Positions 22,052 through 32,797 of a DNA stretch of 64,000 bases are shown here, piece by piece. The stretch lies in the NCBI GenBank assembly GCA_027186245.1, contig CP114481.1, positions 57,544,569 to 57,608,568 on the forward strand, given 5' to 3'. Numbering within the stretch: position 1 is the first letter of the stretch; every line of letters begins with the position of its first letter. The notes under the pieces were generated by a model. It had not been told where the DNA came from. It searched no databases and worked only from the letters and a program-made list of their open reading frames with translations. The DNA comes from Coriaria nepalensis (lineage: Eukaryota; Streptophyta; Magnoliopsida; Cucurbitales; Coriariaceae). The position numbers and the translations under genes were made by a program.

Positions 22052-22588
22052 TTATCTCTCTACTTCTCTCTTCACTCTTCCCCCACACAAGAAAACACAC
22101 AGCAAACTTGATACTATCTCCTTCCAGTAATTTACTTCATATCTGCAAATTCAGTCGCAACATCTTTCCCCCTTCCCGTCCCTAACCTGAGAAAAACCCT
22201 AGCATTTCCCCCTCTCCGAACAGAATCATTCCAAACTGCGTGAAGAACTCTAATTAAAGAACCGTAAGAAGTTCTCACTCAGTCAATCGGAGTAAAGACG
22301 CGAAAATGAAACCGGGAATTTAATTTATTTCGGAGGCAGGTAGAGATTCAAAAGATTTCTGAACTCCGATCCCTTTTTCAAAATGAAGTTCCGAAATGGA
22401 CAAATTCCCAAACCGACAGTATATCGACCTTATATCTGTAGAGGCTTCGAATGTATCGGCCCGGCCCACCTTCTTTATTAAGTGATAACTACATGTCGTC
22501 TTCTACGTCAGACGAGTTCATTTCATTCTCCAACCCCCCCCCCCCCAACGTAACCCGCCATGAATGGATAAGGAAGAAAGGAGGTTAG
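22052..22588. promoter_or_regulatory. Divergent intergenic region between WD40 and GNAT genes
   Basis: Both 5' UTRs and promoters must lie here. A run of 13 C (22534-22546) sits just upstream of the GNAT start. 'gaaaaaccctagc' at about 22191 contains AACCCTA, a telo-box-like motif common in housekeeping promoters. Confidence 0.5.
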
Positions 22589-23587
22589 ATGGAGTTGCGC
22601 GCCGGTCCCGCTGCCGGCGCTAGCTGTATGCATCCGGTGAAATGTTGTGGAACCAAGCACATGGAATTAAGATGGGCGACTCGAACACAAAAGCCTAAGT
22701 ACTCGACGGTGGCCCCACCACGGCCACCACTGGTTCCGATATACATCTCCACAGACTCATCGATCATCAATCCGTACGAACTTAGGGATCTCTACACAAC
22801 CTGCAACCTTTCCTGCCGTCTCCGATCTCCTATTTATGTCGACTCAGAAGATGGCAGGCGAGTTCTAGAACCAATGGACATTCACAAGCTCCGCATTGCT
22901 GTTTCACACAGCTCTATCGTCGTTTCCGTCTTCTGCAAACCTCATCATCATCAACATGACGCGAAGATCGAGAGGACGATCAGTGGACTAGGTGATTTCA
23001 TCGAGAGATTGATGCCTCCGCTTTCTCCATTAGATGCTCAGTTGATCGGATTTGGCCGAGCCGTTTCCGATGAAGGACTGACTGCCTCGATCTATGATGT
23101 TATGGTACTGAAAATGAATGATTTTTATCTTCTTTTATTTCTAGCTAGACTAATTTGTTATGAAATTATGCGTATGTGCAGGTTGTTCCTTCTTTGCGAA
23201 GAATGGGAATCGGGAAGATGATTGTAGAGAGAATCGTAAGGTGTGTGAGCTGTTTTGATTAGCTCTTACAAAACTTAAAGACAGCTTTTTTTTAGTCCTG
23301 ATTTTGCTCTTTCCAGAATGCTGACAAACAGAGGCATTTACGACATAGCAGCTCTTTGCCCAGAGAACGAGAGGTATTGAAAATTGAAAATGAGGATTAT
23401 GGGATTATGATTCAGGCATTTTTCACTGTCATTGATTCGCCATTGCAAGAGCTTGATTAAACCTTAAAGCTTCTAATTGAAAATTTTTGCACTTGCTGCC
23501 AGATTGTTCTTTGAGGATTGTGGATTTGGAGATGATGAACTGGGATCCACTACCATGATGTATACAAAGAACGAGATGCTGCTGTAA
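22589..23587 (+). CDS. GNAT-family N-acetyltransferase, 238 aa
   Basis: Exons 22589-23104, 23182-23240, 23317-23373 and 23503-23587, total 717 nt. The ATG is fixed by an in-frame TAG immediately upstream (22586-22588). The C-terminal half has GNAT motif A: an IYDVMVVPSLR strand followed by RRMGIGKMIVERIV, with the R/Q-x-x-G-x-G/A acetyl-CoA pyrophosphate loop, then motif B (ALCPENERLFFEDCGF). The N-terminal ~55 residues are variable and basic and may be a plastid transit peptide. The conserved INPYELRDLYTTCN block places it with plant plastid GNATs of the serotonin/protein acetyltransferase (SNAT2-like) group. The exact substrate cannot be read from sequence. Confidence 0.88.
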
Positions 23588-24060
23588 CTGAAGTTAGCTG
23601 AAGATGTATGCATGCTTTTCAGTTCAGATATGATATCATACATGTAACTGTATTCAAATGGAAATTTCTATGTTTGTAATGAATACGAGTAAAAGATCCA
23701 ACGTACAGAGATGGTAATAATGAAAACAAGATAAACATTTGCTTCATATCTGCCAGAATCTCTTTCGGGAACATGGTTCTTTATCAGTATGCGAGAATAG
23801 CGCATCAATCGTACACGTATAAGAATTTCTCGATATCTGCGTCAATCGTACTCATGCAAAAATTTCTCGATATCATCGGCAGGATAAGGCTATGAGCGTG
23901 GGGTAGTAGAACCAGATTTGCGAACGAGGTGTCGTATTCCAAATTAGGAAAAGTTAGAGCCGTGTGTCTAATCTCTTAGTAAGAGACTTTTACCACTCGC
24001 TACTTAACACTCAACCCCTGTTCGCTCTGTTTTCTATACCGCTTCGTTTTTGCTAGCAAA

Positions 24061-25626
24061 ATGGAAGCTTTGCTGTGCAAGAAACTGGGAGATCCGACTG
24101 TGGCGATTGACGATGTGAATGGTGATTCTCCGATTGAATTGAGGAAGGATCATGAAATCCCTGAATTGAAGAATCCGACATCAGTGAGGATAAGGATCAA
24201 AGCTACGAGCTTGAACTATGCAAATTACCTGCAGATACTCGGCAAGTATCAGGAGAAGCCACCTCTTCCTTTCATCCCTGGATCTGATTACTCCGGCATC
24301 GTCGACGCTGTCGGCTCTCAAGTTTCCACTTTCAGAGTTGGAGATCGTGTTTGCTCCGTCGCCGGCCTCGGTTCCTTCGCCCAATTTATCGTAGCCGATC
24401 AGTCCGAGCTGTTCGTCTCTTTCTATCTCTCTCTCTTTCTCTTCTTCATCACTCTCTTTCAATCTTTTCTTTTTTTTAATTTTCGGTTTGTGAAATTGGA
24501 TTGGATAAAGATTCTCTGTGCCGGACGGATGCGATCTCGTAGCCGCCGCCGCGCTTCCTGTTGCATTTGGAACTTCACACGTCGCTCTAGTACACAGAGC
24601 TCAATTAAGCTCTAAACAGGTGCCTTTTTGTTTCTTCAACTGTTAAAATCTCTTCTTTGTACTCTCTCTATTATCTCTTGATATCTGTTTGAAAACATGG
24701 AAAATGGTGGTAGGTATTGCTGGTTCTTGGTGCAGCAGGAGGTGTTGGGCTTTCTGCTGTACAGATCGGAAAGGTTTGTGGCGCCATTGTTATTGCCGTT
24801 GCTAGGTACTACTACTACTTCATCCATACAAATGCTCTATACATTATTTTCTTTCCCCTCCTTGGGAGCGGAATCCATGATTATAGGTTGCTTTTGTGAA
24901 CTTTGAATTGCAGAGGAGCTGAAAAGATGCAGTATTTGAAGTCATTAGGCGTTGATCATGTCGTAGACTTGAGCCATGAAAATGTGATCCAAAGTGTGAG
25001 GGAGTTTCTGAAATCCAGAAAACTTAAAGGGGTCGATGTTTTATACGATCCAGTTGGTGGGAAGCTTACGAAAGAAGCCATGAAGCTTTTGAATTGGGGG
25101 GCTAACATTCTTGTCATTGGTTTTGCGAGTGGAGATATTCCTGTCATCCCTGCTAATATTACTCTTGTTAAGGTTTAGCATTTTCGCTCCTGCCCTGTAT
25201 CTAATCGATTCTGGCCCTCTGGCCCTGTTTTATCATCAATCTCGATCGTGGATCATAAATTAGTTTATTCTTATTTTTTCCTATAGAATTGGACAGTGCA
25301 TGGACTTTACTGGGGAAGCTACAGGATACATAGACCGCCTGTTCTTGAAGATTCAATCAAGGAGCTGTTCTCATGGGTGACAAAAGGCTTGATTACAATT
25401 CATATTTCTCATACTTATAGCCTGCGAGAGGTGATTATTACAACGTACTGTTCTTATAATTCAACTGGGTTTTCTGAAAACAGTCATGTAATCTGATGAT
25501 GCTCTGCCTCTGTTGTCCTTGATATAGGCCAACCTTGCCTTTGCAGCAATCAAAGAAAGGAAAGCAATCGGGAAGGTGATGCTTGTACTTGACGGCAAGG
25601 TGAATGCCGCAAGAGCTAGGCTTTAA
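24061..25626 (+). CDS. Quinone oxidoreductase-like protein (zinc-less MDR), 350 aa
   Basis: Exons 24061-24410, 24511-24619, 24714-24805, 24914-25172, 25287-25430 and 25528-25626, total 1053 nt. It is a medium-chain dehydrogenase/reductase. The N-terminal GroES-like fold contains LPFIPGSDYSG and the nucleotide-binding domain has VLGAAGGVGLSAVQIGK. Catalytic-zinc ligands are absent, as in NADPH:quinone reductases (zeta-crystallin type). NWTVHGLYWGSYR near the C-terminus is typical of the plant members. It presumably reduces quinones or reactive alpha,beta-unsaturated carbonyls using NADPH (family inference). The first donor (GCT|gttcgt at 24411) is weak but is the only one joining exon 2 in frame. 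Confidence 0.9.
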
Positions 25627-26139
25627 CTTTTGATCAGATGCAGCGCCGAAAAATAGATGCCGATCTTGCTCGAAATCTTCCTTCTAATTTATGTAAAGAA
25701 GAACTATAGTGGATATTGGAAGATCAAATAAAAGAATAAAAATGTTACTCATATCTTGTGCAATGAACTAGAGATTGTCGTTCCCATATTTTATGTATAC
25801 ATGTACGGAAACAACTACATGTTTTAATCGCAAGATAAGAAACACATCAACCTGAGATTTAAGATGGATAAAAAGTAGATTACAAAGTACATTATTAGTT
25901 CTTACATTGACTGGCAGAATTTGCCTCAACTTCGGCAGAGCTGCTCCAGAACACGATGACTTCTCAGAGTAACAAGTCAAAACACTTTCATGTCAACGAT
26001 CTCAACTGTTCTATAAAATCTCTTAACTCGAGAGAAGCTCATCCCGAAATCTGTGGAAACACGAAAGTTCGCCTGCAATTTGCAAGTACACAAACACACT
26101 GCCATGACAAGAAGTTGAAAATAAATAAATGGAAGGGCA
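25627..26139. other. 3' UTR of the QOR-like gene and spacer downstream of MIR319
   Basis: No gene recognised. The first ~120 bases hold AATAAA-like signals for the plus-strand gene; the rest may belong to the 3' end of the minus-strand pri-miRNA. Confidence 0.35.
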
Positions 26140-26385
26140 ATAGAAAGGAGGAGCTCCCTTCAGTCCAAGCACAGCAAAAAGTGGGATGATGAAATATCTT
26201 CCGCTTCATTCACTCAATCACAGTAGCTAGAAAAGTATGCTCCAGCTCGTATCACATCTTTATGATCAGATATATGAGTCCTCAATGTTGCTACTGAGTG
26301 CTTGAGTGAATGAGTCGGCAGCTACTTCTACAACCCGGCTGGTTTCTTTCCATGACTGAACTGTAGGAAAGCTCTCTCTCCCCAT
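26140..26385 (-). ncRNA. MIR319: MIR319 precursor; mature miR319 on the 3' arm
   Basis: On the minus strand, bases 26168 to 26148 read UUGGACUGAAGGGAGCUCCUC. This contains the miR319 sequence, 20 nt identical to the ath-miR319c type. The opposite arm (minus strand, about 26380-26351) contains GAGCTTTCCTACAGTTC, which pairs with it through a few G:U pairs, one mismatch and one bulged base. A second strong duplex nearer the loop (26302-26316 with 26203-26217, including 12 perfect pairs of TCATTCACTCAA) is the extra conserved stem of miR319/miR159 precursors, which are processed loop-to-base. miR319 targets CIN-type TCP transcription factor mRNAs that control leaf growth, petals and jasmonate synthesis. 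The short ORFs on either strand here are not coding. Confidence 0.95.
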
Positions 26386-26939
26386 TCAATCTTCCATTTG
26401 TAAAAAGACCAAGCTTTTGTTTCAATCTTCCATATATATATATATATATGTACAATCTGATAATGGGAGGAGGTGGACTCAACTTAAACTAGAAACATTG
26501 GTAGGTTGAAGATAGGGCGGCATTAGGCACAGCTGAAAATGAGACCTAAACTCCATGATATGTCTATCTCTACACTGTACTGAAATAAGGAAAGCCGAGA
26601 CTTGAAAGGAAAGATACAAAAACAAAATAGGTTGAGACGACAAGAAGAGGGATTTTAAGAGGCAAGAAAAGAAGAAGAAAAAAAGTTGCTTTGAGCGACA
26701 GTGGGAGGGAGATGATGGGTCACTTTCGCCATCAAAGTCAGAGACACATAAAATTAAGGGCTTTTCTTTTTCTGTCTCCATGAGATTGTGCATAGCAAGC
26801 ACATCATATCAAATGTGTTTGAGTGATGAAAAATAATATAACAAATTAATTAAAATTGAGGTTTATAAATATTAGTTTAATATAATAGAGATCTAAATAA
26901 AAGTGATGTTTATAAACATATCAACTAAAATATTTGAAC

Positions 26940-26997
<58 letters not shown>

Positions 26998-27129
26998 GTG
27001 TTCTTTTCAATTATCCTTAATCGCCACTGCAAATCAGCTCTAATTACTACCACCTTCTAATATCATTTACCAGCCATAATAATCCCGAGGGGACAGTGAT
27101 AGAGAAACGACATGTGTTGTACTGACGTT
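26386..27129 (-). promoter_or_regulatory. Upstream region of MIR319
   Basis: Contains an alternating TA tract (26430-26450) and, further upstream, a long ATC/GAT microsatellite. The minus-strand ORF 26479-26802 is low-complexity and probably non-coding pri-miRNA or promoter sequence. Confidence 0.4.
26940..26997. repeat. (ATC)n microsatellite, about 19 units
   Basis: Uninterrupted CAT/ATC trinucleotide repeat from 26940 to about 26997, roughly 550 bp upstream of the MIR319 hairpin. It is likely to be polymorphic. Confidence 0.95.
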
Positions 27130-27405
27130 TTAGAAGTAACTCGTGTCGCTTTTATAGTCACTCATGCTTACACCAAGAGAATCATAAATCTTTTCCAGGT
27201 TTTCAACGAAACGATGCAGTTTCATGCCCTCTGCTTCGCTAATCAACTGTGACATACAAGATAACTCCCACCCAAAGCACTTTGAGGGGGCCTCTAAAGG
27301 AATAAGAATAGCAATATTATATCCACTTGCAATTATAAAGTTATAGTAACGTGCCTGCTGCTCCTTTGTGTTTGTGGTCTCTATACAGAAGAAAGTAGGA
27401 AACAT
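27130..27405 (-). pseudogene. Unrecognised short ORF, possibly a gene fragment
   Basis: A 91-codon minus-strand frame of ordinary amino-acid composition, with a helix-like C-terminus (LISEAEGMKLHRFVENLEK). It lies 157 bp downstream of the RING E3 stop codon. I do not recognise the family and see no start context, partner exon or splice signal that makes it a gene. It could be a fragment of a duplicated gene or chance. Confidence 0.2.
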
Positions 27406-27561
27406 TTGTATTGTTCATCACAAAATCCAGAGCATGTTTTTGCAGTGTAATTCATATCTAATAAAGGCATCCACGCCATATGTTATATATAAATATGCAT
27501 TATGTAATGAACAGTATCCACTGCTTAAAGAATCTGCCAATCCTTTTTCCTTTTTCTTGCA

Positions 27562-30508
27562 TTAGAACAGTTGAAATAGTAAATTTGTCGAGCCATCTCC
27601 GAATGTTCGAAGATCAGCAGGTTTAACCAGAGCCCGGCATAGAGGGCATGTTCTTTCCCTTTCAAACCTGAAACACAAGTCGTTGTACATATTTTGTTAG
27701 AGATCAGGGGAGGTTCGAGTACTTTACCTTTACCAGAACAAGAGCCATATAAAAGATATCATCCTTCCATATGAATTATTTTTAAACTAAGATATTGATT
27801 AAAAACAAGAGAGGAGAAATGAAAGGCAATAATAGTACACTGACCACTCCGATACACAGTCTTCACAGAAGATGTGTTTACAGCGCAACAGAATAGGAGT
27901 GTGCATCTTCTCCTGGCAAATGGCACAGAGTTCACCTGCTGCAATTACCTGCATTGGAGATGCATACATTGTGTACATTGATATAAGCAAGTGCTGAATA
28001 AAACGAAAGGGGGAAAGAGAGAGAGAGACAGAGAGGACATATATACCTGTTCTGATGTTGCAGAAGAACCATAGTGGACTTCTTTCCGTGATAGGGCCTT
28101 TAAGGCAGCAAAGAAGGATTTGATCTACACAGAGAACTGATTTATGATCCTCAAGTAGAGAATTCAAAGCAGCAAACTTGAAAATACATTTTGAAGAAGA
28201 AAAATCATACCTTCTCAACAACAGATGTTAGCTTGAAAGTTAGATATAACCCTGTAGTCAGTGATGAAAAGAGGCTTCCATATTCTTTATTCAAGAAGAA
28301 CCGGTACCACACAGGTGTTGGTAACAAAGCACGGTATAATAGAAGAGTGTACTCAACCAGAGTTAACAATTGACCCTTAGAATTAAAATAATTAGAGTTA
28401 GAGGGATCTGCTAAGTCAAATTATATGAGATGGGTACAAATAACAGGAAATCCAGAATGTCTAATACCATATACCTGTCTACGGAAACTGTGGCCTCGCC
28501 CATTCCTGTAATACATAAGTAGCAAACACTTGAAAGCCATTGCTGCCTGCCTCACCATTGTATCTGAAGACAATGAAGATCAGAGAACCTATTGAAGAGA
28601 TTATGAGATGAAACTAAATTATATGGAGTGTTCATGACAACTTTTTACATGTAATTCGATGAGAAAAGCACGGTAAGAAGGTTTTCACATAGCTAAAACA
28701 AGCAAAAAAATCAACTAAGGGACCATTTCACACAACCCTCCTTTCTTAATCAACATCATTATAATAAATGAAGGTCAAAGTAAATTTTCACATGACAAAA
28801 AGATACAAAAACTGATGTAGAGTAGGAAACAGGAAGGACCTTCCACACCCCGGACATCATCATCTATTGTAAATTTAAGAATTAAACGGTGAATTAATGA
28901 CAAATTATCTATTACTTGTTCTTCAACTAGCTCAAGGAGCTTGGTTTACTACTGATCAGGTAATGCATGGCAAGTGTATGGCATGTCAAAAATTTATTGA
29001 TTTACATCTATTGGACTTTACTCCGCATATCAATAACACAATTGCATTCACTGCCACGAATTTCAGAGATTGAGAAGGGAAAAGACGTACCATTTACCAA
29101 AACGATGAATACAGCATGCCAGAAAGGAGGTATTACTTTTGGTGGAAGCATGGCAAATGGATAAAGAAGATCATCAGAACCAAACCACCAGTAAATTCCC
29201 ACAACGTGAATCAGAAAGGAAACAGAAATGACAGCAAGGACGGAGATCCTCCTCTCCCCCTACAGAAACCAACTATCATTTCTTTTCCACCATTTAGGCA
29301 AGTTAAATGCAATGGAAGTTTTAAAGCATTTCAAGGAATTTAAACTACCTTTAGAGCTGTCTGTTTCCTCACAATATCATTCGATTTATACATGACAGCT
29401 GAAATCCATAGTGTGACGAAAAAACCTACAAGCATTCCAGAAAGAAAAACCCCCGCCCGACAAGGGAAAATGAAATCACATGCAGCCAGAAACCATCATT
29501 AGTTTTCATTCCAGAGTATACAGTTTAATTTGCAGAAAATATTAAGTGGAAAGGTACATTCTTTGCCTACATCTGCATGTGCTCTATTACTACATCTGAA
29601 AATATCGGCAGTGGAATTTGTGAACGCTTGTAAAAATAAACCAAAATTTCTTGATATTAATTTCTGAGACTCTCTCACGCATCAAACCGGGCATCGTTAT
29701 AATCAAGCTGAGCAGAATTTTATACATCATCTCTCACAAATTCACAATCAAGACTGTACACATTGAATTTGAAGATCAACTCCTCACAAGCTGTGAAAGT
29801 GTTAATGGAATGAAACATAATGAAAAACTAAAAAGCCTAGAGAAGGATGAGAATAGCACCTTGCAAATGCTGCCGGATGAAAACGGCTAGCAATAACAAA
29901 GAAAAGGGAAGAATCTGCTCAATCCACCTAGCAACCTGTTGAATATCATATCTCTGGTAAGCTGAATCCCTGTCTCTGACACCACCGTCATCTTCCAACT
30001 CACCAAAAGAGTTCCCACCGTCACGGCTGACTCCAGAACGACCAGTCAAAGAAGAGTCATTATTCACCAAGGGAACTCTTTCCTCGTTGGAAGAGTCCGT
30101 CTGATCGTCCAAAACAGCAACTCCACCACCATCCTGATCGGAACAAGCTTCTCCAACCAGATGAGCCCTAGACGGCGAGGAGGCAGTAGCAGAGTCTTGG
30201 TCTCCCGCACCAATTATCCTAATCGCGATCTCCCCGGACTCGGAGACGGAAGCAGCAGCAGAACGAGAGGAAGAATGATTCCGATTCAGAGAGCGAGACC
30301 GCAATTGGTTGACCGTAAGAGAATCGGCAGTAGTTTCTTGGTGAGTACGAAGAATACCAGAGTGATCCAATAAGAAGGATAATGGGGAGTGAAAGAAATT
30401 GAAATTGAGGGAAGGGAAGCGGATTCCTAATGTGGCGGAGTTAGTGGTGTTTGAGGACGACGAAGAAGAATTAGTGTAGGGATCTGAATTCGTAGATGAA
30501 GTTTCCAT
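27562..30508 (-). CDS. RNFT1-like RING-type E3 ubiquitin ligase, multi-pass membrane protein, 478 aa
   Basis: Eight exons: 30508-29860, 29425-29349, 29259-29091, 28563-28475, 28375-28211, 28124-28047, 27948-27845 and 27667-27562, total 1437 nt with consistent phases. The start METSSTNS was chosen because the in-frame codon further upstream is TTG. The N-terminal ~190 residues are Ser/Asn-rich and disordered. There follow several hydrophobic segments (around [46 protein letters not shown]) and a C-terminal C3HC4 RING (CAICQEK, then CKHIFCEDC, then CPLC). This order matches RNFT1/RNFT2 transmembrane E3s, which in animals act in ER-associated degradation; the plant role is inferred. An MQNL-type RING end FQLF follows. 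Confidence 0.92.
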
Positions 30509-32340
30509 TTTAGAACGCAAGAAAGGAGCTAAAAGCAGAAAAAGAACAAGCCCTAATCCCCCTTTTGAAGATCCAGAGCACGGTAGACTGACTTGACTGG
30601 CTCTACGTTTAGTGACGGAGTCTCTCTCTCCCTCCCTCCCTCCCTCTGTCTGTCTCTTCTTCTCTCGTTAGAGAATGGGAGACCGTTGAAGCAAGAAAAA
30701 TCAGTTAATTAATCAAAAGGAGCGACCTTTATTTATTTCTAATTACTTTTTATTTCCTTCTTTTCGAAGGAAAAAAAAAAAAAGATGATGTTGCCGCGTT
30801 TTCTTCCTCGTTTCCACTTGGGATCGGATTTTACGACGCTATGACCCTTAGAACTCAGATTGTCTGTTATAATCAGCATTTCTAACTAAGTCTTATAAAT
30901 GAATTATGTTTTAATACATATAAATAAATGTGTTTAATCACGTGACTCACGTATTTTTTAAATCCCGTTTTATTATTATTATTATTATTTTTATATCTTT
31001 CTTTATTAACGTCATTTAGAATCTTCATTTTATCATCGATTAATACATTTTTGAAACTTTATTTTATCCTCCATTAATGAATCCTTCGACCTCATGAACT
31101 TTTTAGAAATTACGAACTCATTCTCACTCGAAAATAAACCTACTACATTTAAAAAACCATCTATTGCTTGAACTAGTAGAAAATATGAAATTACCGATAT
31201 ATGAGATGCATAGACAGATATGTGAAGGGCCCTTCACATTTTGACTCTTCCATCCGTTGACCTTTCGACTCATCATCTTACATATAACTCTAAATTATTC
31301 TAAGAGTCGAAAAACCCTTTATAAGTCCAGACCCTTTGACCAATAGAATAACTCTAAGAGTTGAATAACCTTCTTAAGTCGGGGTTTTCAACATGCAATA
31401 GTTTGTTTTCGAGAAAGAATGAGTTCGTGACTTTCAATTAATTTGTAAGCTCGAATGGATTCATTGATAAATGATTAAATGAAGTTTCGAAAATATATTA
31501 ATGGAGATGATGGTATGGAAGAAGTAAAAGAAAATGGGTAGGGGGAAGAGAAAAAAAATAAAAAAATATACGGGTCACCGAGTTAAACGTGGTGACCTAC
31601 ATATCTTTTAAAATATAATTCGTTACTTAGTAATATGACTTGTCCAAATTATATAGACACTATATAATTTGACGCCATACAATACAATCCCATTTTCAAT
31701 TATGGTCTCTCTCTCTCTCTCGTAGCCTTCTTTGTCGAAGCCAACGATAATATATGCATATGAATCGACCCATCTTCTTTTCATTTATTATTTTTCCTTT
31801 CTCTTTTTGCTGTCAGTTTCTTGAATTGACGAAATATCTATTTTCAATTGATATTCTATCAAGAGAATCGAATGTAGATATACACATTACACGCTATACA
31901 GTATAAGCCAGCTTCTGAACCAATTAACGAGTAAGATAATGAGAACTGATCACTTTGATTCTGAATGATGTTTCTTACTTTTGTAGAGCCAAACATGTCA
32001 TCACGAATACGCGAGCGAAATGACGCAGCCGATTCCGGTTTGCGGTTTGCATATGGATCTCGCTGGTTCAAGAATTCTTAATACATGAGTTATATGGTAG
32101 AACTTATATTATACAAAAATAGAGTAAAATAAATAGTAGATTTAAAATTGGAGTTAAAATTATAAATTAATTTATTATACTTCTAAATATGAAACCAAAA
32201 ATATTAAAATCTTAATAGTATTTGGAGTAACTCTTTCATAATCTTCTATTAGTACATGGGTAACTATGTAAACCGTACCAATCTTGATCGTTACAAAGGT
32301 CGATGCTACCAAATCAAACTTGTTGTTGGAAAAGAAAACT
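30509..32340. other. Spacer upstream of the RING E3 gene
   Basis: Starts with the CT-rich 5' UTR and promoter of the E3 gene (TCTCTC/CCCT tracts at 30625-30665). It then runs ~1.5 kb of AT-rich DNA with a TATTATT repeat (30970-30990). A CT tract is at 31705-31722. No gene was recognised; a 70-codon minus-strand ORF at 31859-32071 has no known relatives. Confidence 0.35.
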
Positions 32341-32560
32341 AGTGCAAGTGGTATCAGAGATGCGAATTAATTTGGCACTCTTAAGTGAGAGGCCAAGATT
32401 TGATCCTTGGAGAACGCAAAAGAAAAACCAGAAATGGTAGCTTAGATTCCCGCCTGGATAATAGTAGGTATGAGTGGCCCTGCCGGGGATGGCAGTATGT
32501 CCCACCCGATGTGTCACATTACCCCTCGGATCTTTTTTTAAAAAGTTTAGTTGCTAACAT
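32341..32560 (+). repeat. Possible SINE- or tRNA-like dispersed repeat
   Basis: 'gtggtatcagagatg' followed ~50 bp later by 'agatttgatcctt' loosely resembles Pol III box A and box B spacing, and a T/A-rich tail follows at 32530. The match is weak. It could equally be an LTR fragment. It sits where the 3' end of the glyoxalase II gene should be. Confidence 0.3.
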
Positions 32561-32797
32561 ATTTGCTTCTAATGTGAATAATATATTTAGGTTCAAGGCC
32601 CAGCACACTTCCATTTCGTTTACGCAGTGGAATTCTCCCTTTCTTTTAGCTATTTTTTTTAAAGAAAAATCATGAAATTTTCTCCCAAAGCTGCAAAATA
32701 ACGACTCTATTAGAAAGTAGAATTACCAACTTTTTCCTCGAATCTTATATCATTGCTACAAGGCACAAACGCAGATGGTTACAAATCGACTTCTTAC

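Noticed and set aside
22585..22770. Minus-strand ORF overlapping the GNAT first exon
   Set aside because: Shadow of a real exon with a clear GNAT domain on the plus strand.
26479..26802. 107-codon minus-strand ORF upstream of the miR319 hairpin
   Set aside because: Phe/Ser/Leu-rich low complexity; probably pri-miRNA or promoter. A miRNA-encoded peptide was considered but nothing supports it.
31859..32071. 70-codon minus-strand ORF with FRSRIRDDMFG
   Set aside because: Looks vaguely protein-like but no family recognised and no flanking exons.
32341..32440. Possible tRNA gene
   Set aside because: Box-B-like sequence present but no cloverleaf could be formed; kept only as a weak repeat call.
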